Part shown: in pieces, positions 1 through 8,015 of the stretch | Layout of the letters: each line of letters starts with the position of its first letter | Position numbering within the stretch: position 1 is the first letter of the stretch | IMG/VR virus record: IMGVR_UViG_3300042400_001848 | Span: 1-33,026 of that record | DNA length: 33,026 bases | Direction: 5' to 3' (one strand) | Source: a virus | The notes under the pieces: model-generated | The model's database searches: none | Seen by the model: the letters and a program-made list of their open reading frames with translations, nothing else | What the model was told of the DNA's origin: nothing | Program-made: the position numbers and the translations under genes

Positions 1-1077
1 GTAAACGTTTATGTGAATGGAGAAAAATGGACCAAATATGATTCAATCCTAGATATGCCTCGTGGAGAACGTGCATACATGATAAAAACTGGAGTTACTA
101 CTGGAATAGATTTATACTTTGGTAACAACAACTATGGCAAAGTACCTGGATATGGAGCTGACGTTACTGTTGAATACTTAGTAACTGAAGGCGCTAATGG
201 AAATATTAGAACTAATGACCCATCGAAAGTTCAATTTGAATTTATTGATACTGGTTTTAGTATCCTAGGTGATGAAATTGATCTTAATCAATTTATTGAT
301 GCAGTTACCACACATCCTCCCTTCTTTGGTTCAAATCCAGAAGATTCTAACTTAACTCGTCTTATTGCTCCTCGCATGTCAAAGAGCTTTGCTCTAGTTA
401 ATGCAGACCATTACGAGATCTTATTGAGAAAACTTAAATTATTTTCAGTAATCAACGTTTACTTAGATGAACTAGACAATCGTATCTTAAATTTATTCTT
501 GATTCCAGATATCAGAAAAACTTTCAATACTGGCCAAGATTATTTTAATGCAAATATTGATCGTTTTATTTTAAGCGATTACCAAAAACAAGAATTACTA
601 AGATTTATTGAAAAATCCGGATCTAAATTAATTTCAACAGATATTATAATTATTGATCCTGTTCCATCTAACTATGTAATTAATACTTCAGTTATTGTTT
701 TTGATGATGTTGACACTGAAATTATTAAGCGCGATATTCTTAATGCATTAGGAACGTTCTTTATTGAAAACACAAGAAGAAGTCGAATTCCAAAGAGCGA
801 CTTAATCAAAATTATTGAGAGTGTAAATGGAGTAGACTCAGTGTCAGTTAATATTATTTCACAAAAGAATGAACTTGCAAAAATTGCAAACCCAAATGCG
901 GCAGATGTTGGACTTGATGAATTTAACGATATTGTGACTCTAGCAAACGAGCTTCCTCTAATTAGAGGAGGATTCAGTGATCGTTACGGAAACGTATATG
1001 CTACTGGAATTTCAGAAGAGTCCTTAGGTGCAGTAAATATCCAGATCAAGGCAATTATGCCAAGACCAAAAATGTAA
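1..1077 (+). CDS. Baseplate wedge protein, T4 gp6 / baseplate-J-like, C-terminal part (5' truncated)
   Basis: The frame is open from base 1 (V-N-V-Y-V-N-G-E before the first Met-like codon), so the true start lies outside the window. About 358 codons are visible. Near the visible N-terminus, GKVPGYGADVTVEYLVTEG has the glycine-rich pattern of baseplate J/gp6-family proteins (G-x-x-P-x-x-G-x-x-[IV]-T-V-x-Y). In T4, gp6 forms the ring of wedge dimers that holds the baseplate together around the tail tube. The remainder is an alternating alpha/beta region ending in IKAIMPRPKM. The next gene follows 6 bases later and the terminase genes are close, as expected in a morphogenesis cluster. Family is fairly sure; exact gp6 orthology is inferred from the fragment. 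Confidence 0.72.
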   Translation, partial: VNVYVNGEKWTKYDSILDMPRGERAYMIKTGVTTGIDLYFGNNNYGKVPGYGADVTVEYLVTEGANGNIRTNDPSKVQFEFIDTGFSILGDEIDLNQFIDAVTTHPPFFGSNPEDSNLTRLIAPRMSKSFALVNADHYEILLRKLKLFSVINVYLDELDNRILNLFLIPDIRKTFNTGQDYFNANIDRFILSDYQKQELLRFIEKSGSKLISTDIIIIDPVPSNYVINTSVIVFDDVDTEIIKRDILNALGTFFIENTRRSRIPKSDLIKIIESVNGVDSVSVNIISQKNELAKIANPNAADVGLDEFNDIVTLANELPLIRGGFSDRYGNVYATGISEESLGAVNIQIKAIMPRPKM

Positions 1078-1083
1078 AATAAA

Positions 1084-1329
1084 ATGGTAAAAGGAAGCAT
1101 ATTTCGACCTGTACTTCAGCGTCGAGAAAAAAGAAAACACGTAGGTTTTGAGTATAAAGGTCAGATCCTAAAGCGAACCCTCTCTTCACAGATGTTTGGT
1201 GTAAATGAGACTCTTACTACTTATATTTCACAGATTGAAAAGATCGTCTATGAGTGGGTAGAGGCAGTAAAACAAATTAAGATCCACGCAAATCCTGCAG
1301 TGGACAAGTATGAAGAGAAAATAAAATAA
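1084..1329 (+). CDS. Small hypothetical protein (81 aa)
   Basis: Not recognised. It is a basic 81-residue protein starting at ATG 6 bases after the baseplate gene, with the next gene starting 4 bases after its stop, so it is clearly part of the same transcription unit. The N-terminal third is rich in Arg/Lys (RPVLQRREKRKHVGFEYKG), while residues 40-75 look like one amphipathic helix. No cysteine pair, signal peptide or membrane segment is seen. Its position between a wedge protein and the terminase pair suggests a virion or assembly role, but nothing in the sequence proves this. Confidence 0.6.
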   Translation: MVKGSIFRPVLQRREKRKHVGFEYKGQILKRTLSSQMFGVNETLTTYISQIEKIVYEWVEAVKQIKIHANPAVDKYEEKIK

Positions 1330-1333
1330 TTAT

Positions 1334-2068
1334 ATGGCAGATCAAAACCAAAAAATGAGTAAAGAAAGCCGTCGCCATTTAAAAGACGAGATTCAGGCTT
1401 TGCTAGGATCCATTGGTTCTGAGAACAATCAAAACGATTTAGTAATTGATACTGAAATCTCAAATGAAACTAAGGCAGAGAGCCCTTATGATTTCGAAGC
1501 AATGAGCAGTCAATTTACTCTAAAAGCTAGAGAAATAACAGATTCTCTTTTTAAGAATTTCGTAGATATTGGAATCTTTGAAGAAAACGATTATGCAAAA
1601 CATAAAAAGGAATTAGATACAATTAACATTTCCAACTTCTTTTTCCAGTTAAAAACATTAAAGATAACAATTATTAAGGTAATGGAAGAAATTACCTCAG
1701 GTAATACTCATCCCCGTTTAATTGAAGTGATGGGACAGTTACAAGATAAGATGGCGGCAATTACTAAAATGCAGGCAAACTATATTATCTTTTTAGAAGA
1801 TACTTATCAAAAATTAAATCGAGATAAGCCAGTAAATGAGGACGATCAGAAGATAGGTTCGAGTCCAGAAGAGGGACAATTTTTTATTACAGTAGGAACT
1901 AAAAACCTTACGAAAAGTTTACCAGCATCTTCCCTAGAACGCCCTAGTGGTAAAACATCTGGTACTCTCGTTAATCCAAGTAACAAGCATGAACTTATGC
2001 GAGAAAAAAACATTGAAATCGAATCTGATGATTCAGACGATTTTATCGATCTCACTGGGATAATTTAA
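1334..2068 (+). CDS. Probable small terminase subunit (T4 gp16-like)
   Basis: A 244-aa protein lying directly (7 bases) upstream of the large terminase, the place of gene 16 in T4-like genomes. Its central region is helical and contains HPRLIEVMGQLQDKMAAITK, which resembles the T4 gp16 stretch around SPRHMEVFATLMGQM as I remember it: a basic-hydrophobic motif followed by a long helix. In T4, gp16 forms a ring that recognises DNA and stimulates the gp17 ATPase. The N-terminus is charged and polar, and the C-terminus is acidic (ESDDSDDFIDLTGII), a tail that could contact gp17. Call rests on synteny plus a short motif; a profile comparison would settle it. Confidence 0.58.
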   Translation: MADQNQKMSKESRRHLKDEIQALLGSIGSENNQNDLVIDTEISNETKAESPYDFEAMSSQFTLKAREITDSLFKNFVDIGIFEENDYAKHKKELDTINISNFFFQLKTLKITIIKVMEEITSGNTHPRLIEVMGQLQDKMAAITKMQANYIIFLEDTYQKLNRDKPVNEDDQKIGSSPEEGQFFITVGTKNLTKSLPASSLERPSGKTSGTLVNPSNKHELMREKNIEIESDDSDDFIDLTGII

Positions 2069-2075
2069 AGTACGT

Positions 2076-4055
2076 ATGAGAGATATAATGTCAAATAGTG
2101 GCGCATTCACGTCTCGTAAGATTTCTAGGATAGGAGGAGACGATGATGATACAAACACCTCGATATGGACCACCATTCGCATCAATAAGATTCTTGATGA
2201 AATCGATAATGGTCTAGATATTAAGGGTCTACATAATTCTCCATTTAAGGACAATGATATTAACTTAAAACGTGCAAATCTGCCGTTTGAATATACACCA
2301 GACGAATGGAAAGAGCTTTCAAAGTGTAAAGAAGATATTATCTATTTTGCATATAATTATTGTTATATTCAAACTGGAGACGGTGTTAAGTTAATTAAAG
2401 AAGCTGGCGGGTTACGTGATTTTCAAGAACAAATTCTTCTCGCATTTAAGAATAATAAAATGAATATCCTAATGGCAAGTCGTCAAACTGGTAAATCCGT
2501 GACCTCTGCTATTTTTATCCTGTGGTTCTTGCTTTTCCATGCTGAAAAAACTGCGCTAGTTGTCGCCGATAACTTTACAACTACTCGAGAATTATTAGAT
2601 AAGTTTAGAATTTCATTAGATAACCTTCCATTTTTTATGAAGCCTGGAATCAAGCACATAAATACTGGAAATATTAAATTTGATAATGATAGTCGTATTG
2701 TTGGTCGAACTACTACTAAAAAATCAGGTATCGGTCTTACTGTAAACTTATTATACATTGATGAGTTTGCGCATATCGACCAGGCAAAATTAGATGAATT
2801 TTATCGAGCAATATTCCCTACTATCACGGCTGATCCTAATGCAAAATCGATTATTACGTCCACACCAAATGGTAAAAACAAGTTTTACGATATTTGGGTA
2901 GATGCGATTGAGGGCAGAAGCAGTTATGTTCCACTTCGTGTGGATTGGTGGCAGGTTGCTGGTCGTGGTGAAGAGTGGAAACAACAAGCGATTGCAGATA
3001 TTGGAGGAATTGAAGATTTTAACCAGGAATATGGACTGCAATTCTTCTCTTCTGATGAACTCCTATTAGGATCAACTGAACTTAAGCGATTAAACAATAT
3101 TAAAGTTGAATACTTAAATTCGCGACTTCCACTCAATGAAGATCGTGCATATATTAATGACTATCTGCTATTTCATCCAAAATACGTAACTCGAGAAATC
3201 GACGATTGGAAAAATGATCCAGCAAATTATGTGTTTACTATTGATACTGCAGATGGAGTAGGAGGAGACTATTCAGTTTTAAATATTTACAAAGTAGTGG
3301 CGATGCCAGTTTCTGAATTACTTAAGAAAAAAGATGCAGTCAGAAACGAGTTAGACACTATTTCGCTTGTACAAGTAGGAGTGTTCCGAACTAACAAGTT
3401 AGACGTTACTCAATTTGCAGCTGCAGCAGAATTCATTACTTACAAAATTTTTAATCCAGATAAAGTTCGCATTGTTCTTGAGATGAATCATAAAGGAGAA
3501 ATAGTTCACTCTAGATTCTCAGATAATTCTAATTATTGGACTGGACAATTTGTACATAGCAAACACACTGAAATGGCAGTACAAGCAAAGCTAGGATTAA
3601 GACTTGGGCCAACGAATAAGATTAAATATTGCGAACGGTTCAAATACCTCATTACTATGAATAAAATTATTCCAACTGATTACTTAACTTTTATGGAGTT
3701 AATGTCATTTGGAAAAACCAAAGGCGGGTCGTACCGCGGTCAAAATGGAAATGATGATCTTGCCATGACATCAGTTAACCTGGCTCCATTCTTTGATTCT
3801 CCACAGTTCTGGGATCTAGGAGTAGACACTTATGAAAATATGCCTCCTACATACAGAAAAGAGATCGAGGAGAAAATATTTAGCATATATCGTGAAAATA
3901 ACACGAAGAGTTTGTATAATTTTGAAGAGTTGAAGAGACTAAATACGATACAGGACACTTCCGTTCCTAACACTAAACCGACTGCGGTCAATGTATTTGA
4001 TTTAGAATCTCTTGAACAAATGAGAAAAATAAAGAATAGATTTTTTAATTCTTAA
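2076..4055 (+). CDS. Terminase large subunit (T4 gp17-like ATPase/nuclease)
   Basis: The DNA packaging motor protein, which translocates concatemeric DNA into the prohead with ATP and cuts it. It is 659 aa, close to T4 gp17 (610 aa). ATPase domain: Walker A SRQTGKS at residues 135-141, Walker B LLYIDE at 225-230, coupling motif STPNG near 262-266. RNase H-like nuclease domain: FTIDTADG (Asp390, Asp393), a second acid in RIVLEMNHKG (Glu469), and the third cluster NGNDDLAM (Asp560/561). All catalytic elements are present, so it should be functional. ATG at 2076 is used; a second in-frame ATG at 2088 is possible. It closes the first operon: about 46 bases separate it from the next gene. Confidence 0.96.
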   Translation: MRDIMSNSGAFTSRKISRIGGDDDDTNTSIWTTIRINKILDEIDNGLDIKGLHNSPFKDNDINLKRANLPFEYTPDEWKELSKCKEDIIYFAYNYCYIQTGDGVKLIKEAGGLRDFQEQILLAFKNNKMNILMASRQTGKSVTSAIFILWFLLFHAEKTALVVADNFTTTRELLDKFRISLDNLPFFMKPGIKHINTGNIKFDNDSRIVGRTTTKKSGIGLTVNLLYIDEFAHIDQAKLDEFYRAIFPTITADPNAKSIITSTPNGKNKFYDIWVDAIEGRSSYVPLRVDWWQVAGRGEEWKQQAIADIGGIEDFNQEYGLQFFSSDELLLGSTELKRLNNIKVEYLNSRLPLNEDRAYINDYLLFHPKYVTREIDDWKNDPANYVFTIDTADGVGGDYSVLNIYKVVAMPVSELLKKKDAVRNELDTISLVQVGVFRTNKLDVTQFAAAAEFITYKIFNPDKVRIVLEMNHKGEIVHSRFSDNSNYWTGQFVHSKHTEMAVQAKLGLRLGPTNKIKYCERFKYLITMNKIIPTDYLTFMELMSFGKTKGGSYRGQNGNDDLAMTSVNLAPFFDSPQFWDLGVDTYENMPPTYRKEIEEKIFSIYRENNTKSLYNFEELKRLNTIQDTSVPNTKPTAVNVFDLESLEQMRKIKNRFFNS

Positions 4056-4063
4056 CATTTTCT

Positions 4064-4075
4064 TAGTATTATTAT
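4064..4075 (+). promoter_or_regulatory. Possible non-late promoter element (TAGTATTATTAT)
   Basis: An AT-rich motif in the 46-base gap after the terminase, 38 bases before the next ATG. It resembles the TAGTATAGTAT element found before the ligase gene and the 80-aa basic protein gene. It has no late-type ATAAATA box. Weak on its own. Confidence 0.3.
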
Positions 4076-4101
4076 ATAGAGCCGAAAAAAATCAATCAGT
4101 T

Positions 4102-4416
4102 ATGCAATCTTTAAAATTCAATGGAGATATTACGTTAGACGAAGTCTTCAACCAGCATCGAATCTTGATCTACGACAATGTGCTAGATGCAATTCAAAAG
4201 AATTACAAAGATTCTACAATTGAAGAAATTAAAGTCGTAACGATTACCTTAAACAACATTGAGTATTCAATAAACCTTTCTAGAAGTAAATTTGTTAGTG
4301 GTCTAGAAAACGCTATCTCTTTTTACGAAGCAGCTGAGGAATATGAGAAATGTCAAAGCTGTGTAGACATCATCAAAGATCTTAATAAGAAAAAAAAGAG
4401 AAAAGCAACTAACTAA
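4102..4416 (+). CDS. Hypothetical protein (104 aa) upstream of the sigma factor
   Basis: Not recognised. A 104-aa protein with an alpha/beta start and a lysine-rich tail (DLNKKKKRKATN). Residues 55-95 look helical and carry two cysteines (EKCQSCVDI), too few for a full zinc site. It is preceded by a 46-base gap with a possible promoter and followed 3 bases later by the sigma factor gene, so the two are probably co-transcribed. A partner or regulator of the sigma factor is conceivable from position alone; I see no motif to support it. Confidence 0.6.
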   Translation: MQSLKFNGDITLDEVFNQHRILIYDNVLDAIQKNYKDSTIEEIKVVTITLNNIEYSINLSRSKFVSGLENAISFYEAAEEYEKCQSCVDIIKDLNKKKKRKATN

Positions 4417-4419
4417 CAT

Positions 4420-5046
4420 ATGGGATACGAAGAAATAAATGGTAAAATCAACTTACGCATTCAGGAAATATCAGAAAAACTATTAACTGGCGAAATAACT
4501 GAGCCTGAAAGAAACGAATTAGCACAACTCATCTATCCAAAATTAAAGTTTTATATCTGGAAATTCTGTAAAAATGAATTTGATACAGAAGAGGCTTTAC
4601 AATATGCTCTAAAACGTATATTTAAAAATGTTGCTCAATTCAATTTTGAAAAAGGTAGATTTACTACATGGATTTATACAATTGCCCGTAACGAGACTCT
4701 ATATTATCTTTATCACAAGAAAAAACACAATCACCTTGATATAGATGATCTTTATCCAAAGGTCGATCGACCAGATGATTTTGAAGATAATAAAAGCTAT
4801 CACCTGGATATTGAAGAGCTCTATGCAAAAACAGTACACGAGATATTTAATATTGATGATGAGACGATGAAGAATATTGCAATCGATAAGATGATAAAAA
4901 ACAAAAAGGTAAAACAGATTGCGACTGATTATGAAATGAACGAGAACACTGTAAAAACCAAACTTCGAAAAATAAGAATCGATATTCGAGATGCAGTAAT
5001 TAAAGAAAATCCAGACCTAGAAGAAAAAATAAGAATGTTAATATGA
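4420..5046 (+). CDS. RNA polymerase sigma-70 family factor, ECF-like (candidate late sigma)
   Basis: A 208-aa two-domain sigma factor. Region 2 (about residues 35-100) contains [19 protein letters not shown], the typical sigma-2.2/2.4 signature of ECF factors (F-x-x-x-K-G-x-F-x-x-W-[IL]-x-x-I-A-R-N). Region 4 (about 150-190) has a helix-turn-helix [19 protein letters not shown]. An acidic linker separates them and region 3 is absent. It should replace the host sigma on RNA polymerase and direct it to phage promoters; in T4 that job belongs to gp55, which reads TATAAATA. Since ATAAATA boxes precede many late genes here, this is the natural candidate reader. Its stop overlaps the next start (ATGATG), implying translational coupling. 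Confidence 0.82.
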   Translation: MGYEEINGKINLRIQEISEKLLTGEITEPERNELAQLIYPKLKFYIWKFCKNEFDTEEALQYALKRIFKNVAQFNFEKGRFTTWIYTIARNETLYYLYHKKKHNHLDIDDLYPKVDRPDDFEDNKSYHLDIEELYAKTVHEIFNIDDETMKNIAIDKMIKNKKVKQIATDYEMNENTVKTKLRKIRIDIRDAVIKENPDLEEKIRMLI

Positions 5047-5504
5047 TGTTTGATAAAATTAATCCAATTAGAGTATTTAAGAATCTCAAAGCTTCAATTG
5101 AAGACCTAGCAAATTTCTATAAATACCAAAAAATTATCTTTGAGCTTCAGCGCGAAGGCAAGTTAGAGGCAATTGGTTTCTCATTAGATTCGAATGCCAA
5201 CCTATATCTTGGAATAAATTTGAATCCTGAACTTTTGCTTTATTCTGAAACGTCAACTGAACCTGCCGAACTTAAGATGATTGGCGAAAAAATGAGAAAA
5301 TACACAGATTTTCTAACAAAAGAAGGTATTCTCGACTTTGTTAAAGTCGATTACGATCGTATTCAGACAGAGACGTATTATGGATATATCCTTCAAGTAA
5401 GATATGACTTTAAAAAATACAGACGTGGCAGTTTTATTTATGGAATCAGCTACTTTCTTGCTATCGGAGCCTCTATTGCAGCTCTAGTATTAGTTTTAAT
5501 CTAA
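5043..5504 (+). CDS. C-terminal tail-anchored membrane protein, unknown function (153 aa)
   Basis: Not recognised. The start ATG overlaps the stop codon of the sigma factor gene by four bases; a second ATG at 5046 is equally possible. The first ~130 residues are soluble and mixed alpha/beta. The last ~20 ([19 protein letters not shown]) form one clear transmembrane helix ending at the C-terminus, the layout of a tail-anchored inner-membrane protein. The basic stretch KKYRRGS just before it would stay in the cytoplasm. Coupling to the sigma gene suggests joint expression, not necessarily a joint function. Confidence 0.62.
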   Translation: MMFDKINPIRVFKNLKASIEDLANFYKYQKIIFELQREGKLEAIGFSLDSNANLYLGINLNPELLLYSETSTEPAELKMIGEKMRKYTDFLTKEGILDFVKVDYDRIQTETYYGYILQVRYDFKKYRRGSFIYGISYFLAIGASIAALVLVLI

Positions 5505-5521
5505 TAATCCATTAAAAACCA

Positions 5522-5529
5522 AATAAATA
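5522..5529 (+). promoter_or_regulatory. Late promoter box AATAAATA
   Basis: AATAAATAATAAAAATC in the 41-base gap, 24 bases before the ATG at 5546. It matches the box seen before ten other genes in this window, including the A-rich 3' flank. Confidence 0.65.
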
Positions 5530-5545
5530 ATAAAAATCAAATACT

Positions 5546-5860
5546 ATGAAACGTTTTGAAGAATTTTTAACTAAGCACTGGACAAAAATTGTATTAATCT
5601 TATTACTTACAATCTTTGTAAATACTTGCAGCAATCCAAATAAGACTGTAAACAAACGTATTGACACTCTGTCAGCTAACGTAGATTCGCTTACTGCTGA
5701 AATCAATACTCTTAAGACTTCAACTTTAACTAAAACTGATCTTCAGATTGAAGGGCTAAAAGTTGAAAAAAGAATGATCCAGTCAACTGATCGTCGCATC
5801 CTAGATGTAAACAGGCAATCTGAAATTGACCAGGAGTTGAAAAAATTAGAAGGAAAATAA
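5546..5860 (+). CDS. Membrane-anchored coiled-coil protein (104 aa)
   Basis: The N-terminus MKRFEEFLTKHW is followed by one transmembrane helix (about residues 13-28, TKIVLILLLTIFVNT), then a coiled coil of heptad-like repeats (residues 40-75: RIDTLSANVDSLTAEINTLK). This is an N-in, C-out, single-pass layout. A cysteine follows the helix (NTCSNP), but the preceding residues do not make a good lipobox, so a lipoprotein is doubtful. The first 10 residues (K-R-F-E-E-F-L-T-K) resemble the head-targeting tags on other late proteins here but lack the glutamate cleavage site. A late box precedes it and its stop overlaps the next start. Function unknown; an envelope or lysis role is plausible. Confidence 0.62.
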   Translation: MKRFEEFLTKHWTKIVLILLLTIFVNTCSNPNKTVNKRIDTLSANVDSLTAEINTLKTSTLTKTDLQIEGLKVEKRMIQSTDRRILDVNRQSEIDQELKKLEGK

Positions 5861-6525
5861 TGATCGAGTGGATTAAGAGAAGCAAGGAGGGGATCATTCG
5901 TGCAATGTTCCTCATTCCTATTTTATCAGTTGCAACTATTTCTATTTCTCACGTAGTTAGCTGGTATGATTTAGCCAACCCAATTAGCTGGGCAGTATAT
6001 CTTTCAGTTGCAGTAGAAATTGCTGCAATGTCAGCTATTGCCGCAGCCTCAGTTAAAGTAAAAGGATTTTCTGTATGGTTCGTGTTCATTATTGTAACAC
6101 TTATCCAGTTTATTGGAAATATCTTCTTTTGTTATTCTGAAATAGATATTACCTCAACTTCATTTAAAAATTGGTCAGAATTAACTGGTCCAGTTTTTGA
6201 AATGATCGGTAGTGATATTACTGATACTATTGCACAAAGAAGATGGTTAGCCATGTTAGAAGGAGGCTTACTTCCTTTAATTTCGCTTACGTGTTTGCAC
6301 TTTTTTATTAAGTACGGCGAAATAGATAATATTAAATCAACTAAACAGGTTGAGGAAAAAGTATTAATTGAAGAAGAGTTACCAGTTACCGAAGTAATCA
6401 ATGGAGGACCAGTGGAAGAAGTAAAGCCGTCTGCTCCAATCGAACCATCAGTCGGAGGAGCTTTTCCAAAAATTGAAAGACGCTCTGAAATGAGCGAAAA
6501 AATGAAAAAAATCCAAGGAAAATGA
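5860..6525 (+). CDS. Integral membrane protein with about four transmembrane helices (221 aa)
   Basis: Start ATG overlaps the preceding stop by one base. Hydrophobic segments are near residues 14-35 (MFLIPILSVATISISHVV), 42-65 (WAVYLSVAVEIAAMSAIAAA), 69-90 (FSVWFVFIIVTLIQFIGNIF) and 128-148 (GGLLPLISLTCLHFFI). The last ~70 residues are soluble, acidic and proline-rich, then end in a lysine-rich tail (MSEKMKKIQGK). I do not recognise the family. It is larger than a typical holin, though the tandem placement after a TM/coiled-coil protein would suit an envelope-modifying role. Membrane topology is well supported; function is not. Confidence 0.62.
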   Translation: MIEWIKRSKEGIIRAMFLIPILSVATISISHVVSWYDLANPISWAVYLSVAVEIAAMSAIAAASVKVKGFSVWFVFIIVTLIQFIGNIFFCYSEIDITSTSFKNWSELTGPVFEMIGSDITDTIAQRRWLAMLEGGLLPLISLTCLHFFIKYGEIDNIKSTKQVEEKVLIEEELPVTEVINGGPVEEVKPSAPIEPSVGGAFPKIERRSEMSEKMKKIQGK

Positions 6526-7055
6526 TTCCTAATTTAAACGAAGTTTGTGCATGCTGTGGAGGATATGAAGACCAACCGCTACTTCAAATATTCGGAGATA
6601 ACTGCTTTAGAGTAGTAGAGGGTAAATCTACACATGGTGAATTTTGTATAGGAGATTTTGCATTTCCAGTAGACGGTTATCAGTGTACTGGATTAAATGT
6701 AGATATTGATGGCGGTGAAATAGTTCTATTTGATAATCAAATATTTGCTGCATCGCCAAGTCAAACTCTAGAGAGCGAAAAACTTTATGTTAGGGGTTTG
6801 ATGCTCAGGATCATTTATCCTACCAATAACACAGACGGAGAAGAAATTCAACTTGTTGATAAATCCGTGAAACTAGTAATGGAAAATGCCGACTTAATTT
6901 CAGCAGAATATCCATTATACGACTTTTTTACAATCTTTACTAATCCAAAGTCAAATAAGGCCGAAGATTTAATAAATAAGATAAAGATAGTCAATCCTAA
7001 CCTATTGTATAAAATTAGAGTTTCTGCTCTAATCATATATGGAAAGGCTGTATAA
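6522..7055 (+). CDS. Hypothetical protein with N-terminal cysteine motif (177 aa)
   Basis: Not recognised. It overlaps the preceding gene by four bases (ATGA type). The first 40 residues hold C-A-C-C-G-G and two further cysteines (DNCF, EFCIG); a small metal site or disulfide is possible. The rest is beta-rich with turns, then a more helical C-terminal third. No signal peptide or membrane helix. It sits among structural-type genes in one run of overlapping frames, so a minor virion protein is a reasonable guess only. Confidence 0.6.
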   Translation: MIPNLNEVCACCGGYEDQPLLQIFGDNCFRVVEGKSTHGEFCIGDFAFPVDGYQCTGLNVDIDGGEIVLFDNQIFAASPSQTLESEKLYVRGLMLRIIYPTNNTDGEEIQLVDKSVKLVMENADLISAEYPLYDFFTIFTNPKSNKAEDLINKIKIVNPNLLYKIRVSALIIYGKAV

Positions 7056-7070
7056 AAAAATAAAAAACAA

Positions 7071-7469
7071 ATGCTAAATAGCGGAGTTGAATTAATAACA
7101 TTATCAGCTGGTCTTAATTATGAGCCAACTTTTGTTAGTACAGATAAAAGAGTTCCAGCCGGAGCGCCAACCAGCCTTGGCTACTGGCAAATCGGAGAAA
7201 TTCAACAATACGGATTCGCAAAGGGTCCAATATTTAAAGTTGGTTTCTTGGATGTAAGCAGTGTATCTGCAACCCATGTAAAAATCTGGGGAATCACTAA
7301 TAAAAATAATGATGCTCCTATTTTCCCACTTACTTACTTTACGCTAAATCCTGAGGTTACTGTGTACTTGAAGAAATTTATTTTTTGTGATGCCTTTGGA
7401 GTAGAAGCAGTTGAGACTGATTACAATGTAATTGGGTACAAAAAAGCAGCAGTGCCTTTAGCTTGGTAA
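7071..7469 (+). CDS. Hypothetical beta-rich protein (132 aa)
   Basis: Not recognised. A 132-aa protein of alternating hydrophobic and small residues with many aromatics and glycines (GYWQIGEIQQYGFAKGPIFK), consistent with a beta-sandwich of the kind found in phage tail or decoration proteins. The 15-base gap before it contains TATAAAAAAATAAAA, 20 bases upstream of the ATG, a possible weak variant of the late box. Its TAA stop shares bases with the next ATG (TAATG), so the two are translationally coupled. Confidence 0.6.
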   Translation: MLNSGVELITLSAGLNYEPTFVSTDKRVPAGAPTSLGYWQIGEIQQYGFAKGPIFKVGFLDVSSVSATHVKIWGITNKNNDAPIFPLTYFTLNPEVTVYLKKFIFCDAFGVEAVETDYNVIGYKKAAVPLAW

Positions 7470-7930
7470 TGAAGAAAGTTAACGAAAATAGTATTTCACC
7501 AATGGTTTCTCGAGGAGATTTTACTCGAGGCTTACCTTTTTATGGCTCTAAAGGGGACTTTAACTTTACTGTTTCTAGAAGTAAATTTACTCCAGGTATC
7601 TCAGTAAGTCAAGCTCCATTAACTGATATGTCAGTTAAAGGTGATCCTGGATTCTCAGAATTTGATATGAGTATCTCTAAACTTAAAATGTATTTTAAGC
7701 CTGGGGATAGAATTAGAGGTATTGCAGTCAATTCTATGCTAGATCATGAAAATGGAAAAATGGTAGTTGGTAAATTACACAAAATTGTTCCAGATTATTC
7801 AAATAATACCATGAAAGTTTGGGTTAAAAATCCCAAGACTCTAGAAATACAAGAAGTTTACCCTGAATCTATTGAGAGAATCTATGAATCACATAGAGCA
7901 ATGTCATTCACTCAATTTATAAATTCGTAA
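7469..7930 (+). CDS. Hypothetical protein (153 aa), last gene before a terminator
   Basis: Not recognised. I start it at ATG 7469, which overlaps the previous stop (TAATG), rather than the TTG six bases upstream. The N-terminal part is low-complexity and rich in Ser, Gly and Phe (GDFTRGLPFYGSKGDFNFTV). The middle (residues 75-135) looks like a small SH3/KOW-type beta barrel: KPGDRIRGIAVNSM then KMVVGKLHKIVPDYSNNTMK and a final strand. A hairpin with a U-tract follows, so this gene ends its unit. Possibly structural. Confidence 0.6.
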   Translation: MKKVNENSISPMVSRGDFTRGLPFYGSKGDFNFTVSRSKFTPGISVSQAPLTDMSVKGDPGFSEFDMSISKLKMYFKPGDRIRGIAVNSMLDHENGKMVVGKLHKIVPDYSNNTMKVWVKNPKTLEIQEVYPESIERIYESHRAMSFTQFINS

Positions 7931-7952
7931 ATATTTACTTTTAATTGATTTG

Positions 7953-7986
7953 AAAAGCAACTAGTCTAAGAACCAGTTGCTTTTTT
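7953..7986 (+). terminator. Rho-independent terminator
   Basis: Perfect 10-base stem AAAAGCAACT / AGTTGCTTTT with a 12-base loop, ending in a run of six T. It separates the 7930 stop from the 8016 start. Confidence 0.85.
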
Positions 7987-7991
7987 GCTTA

Positions 7992-7999
7992 TATAAGAT
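7992..7999 (+). promoter_or_regulatory. Possible degenerate late promoter box (TATAAGAT)
   Basis: TATAAGATA-AAAAAA lies 24 bases before the ATG at 8016, the preferred spacing of the ATAAATA boxes, directly after a terminator. One base differs from TATAAATA. A promoter is needed here after the terminator. Confidence 0.45.
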
Positions 8000-8015
8000 A
8001 AAAAAATAATTAGAC

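Noticed and set aside
5546-5860. Lipoprotein signal in the TM/coiled-coil protein because of the cysteine in NTCSNP
   Set aside because: The residues before the Cys (V-N-T) do not match a lipobox; a simple membrane anchor is more likely.
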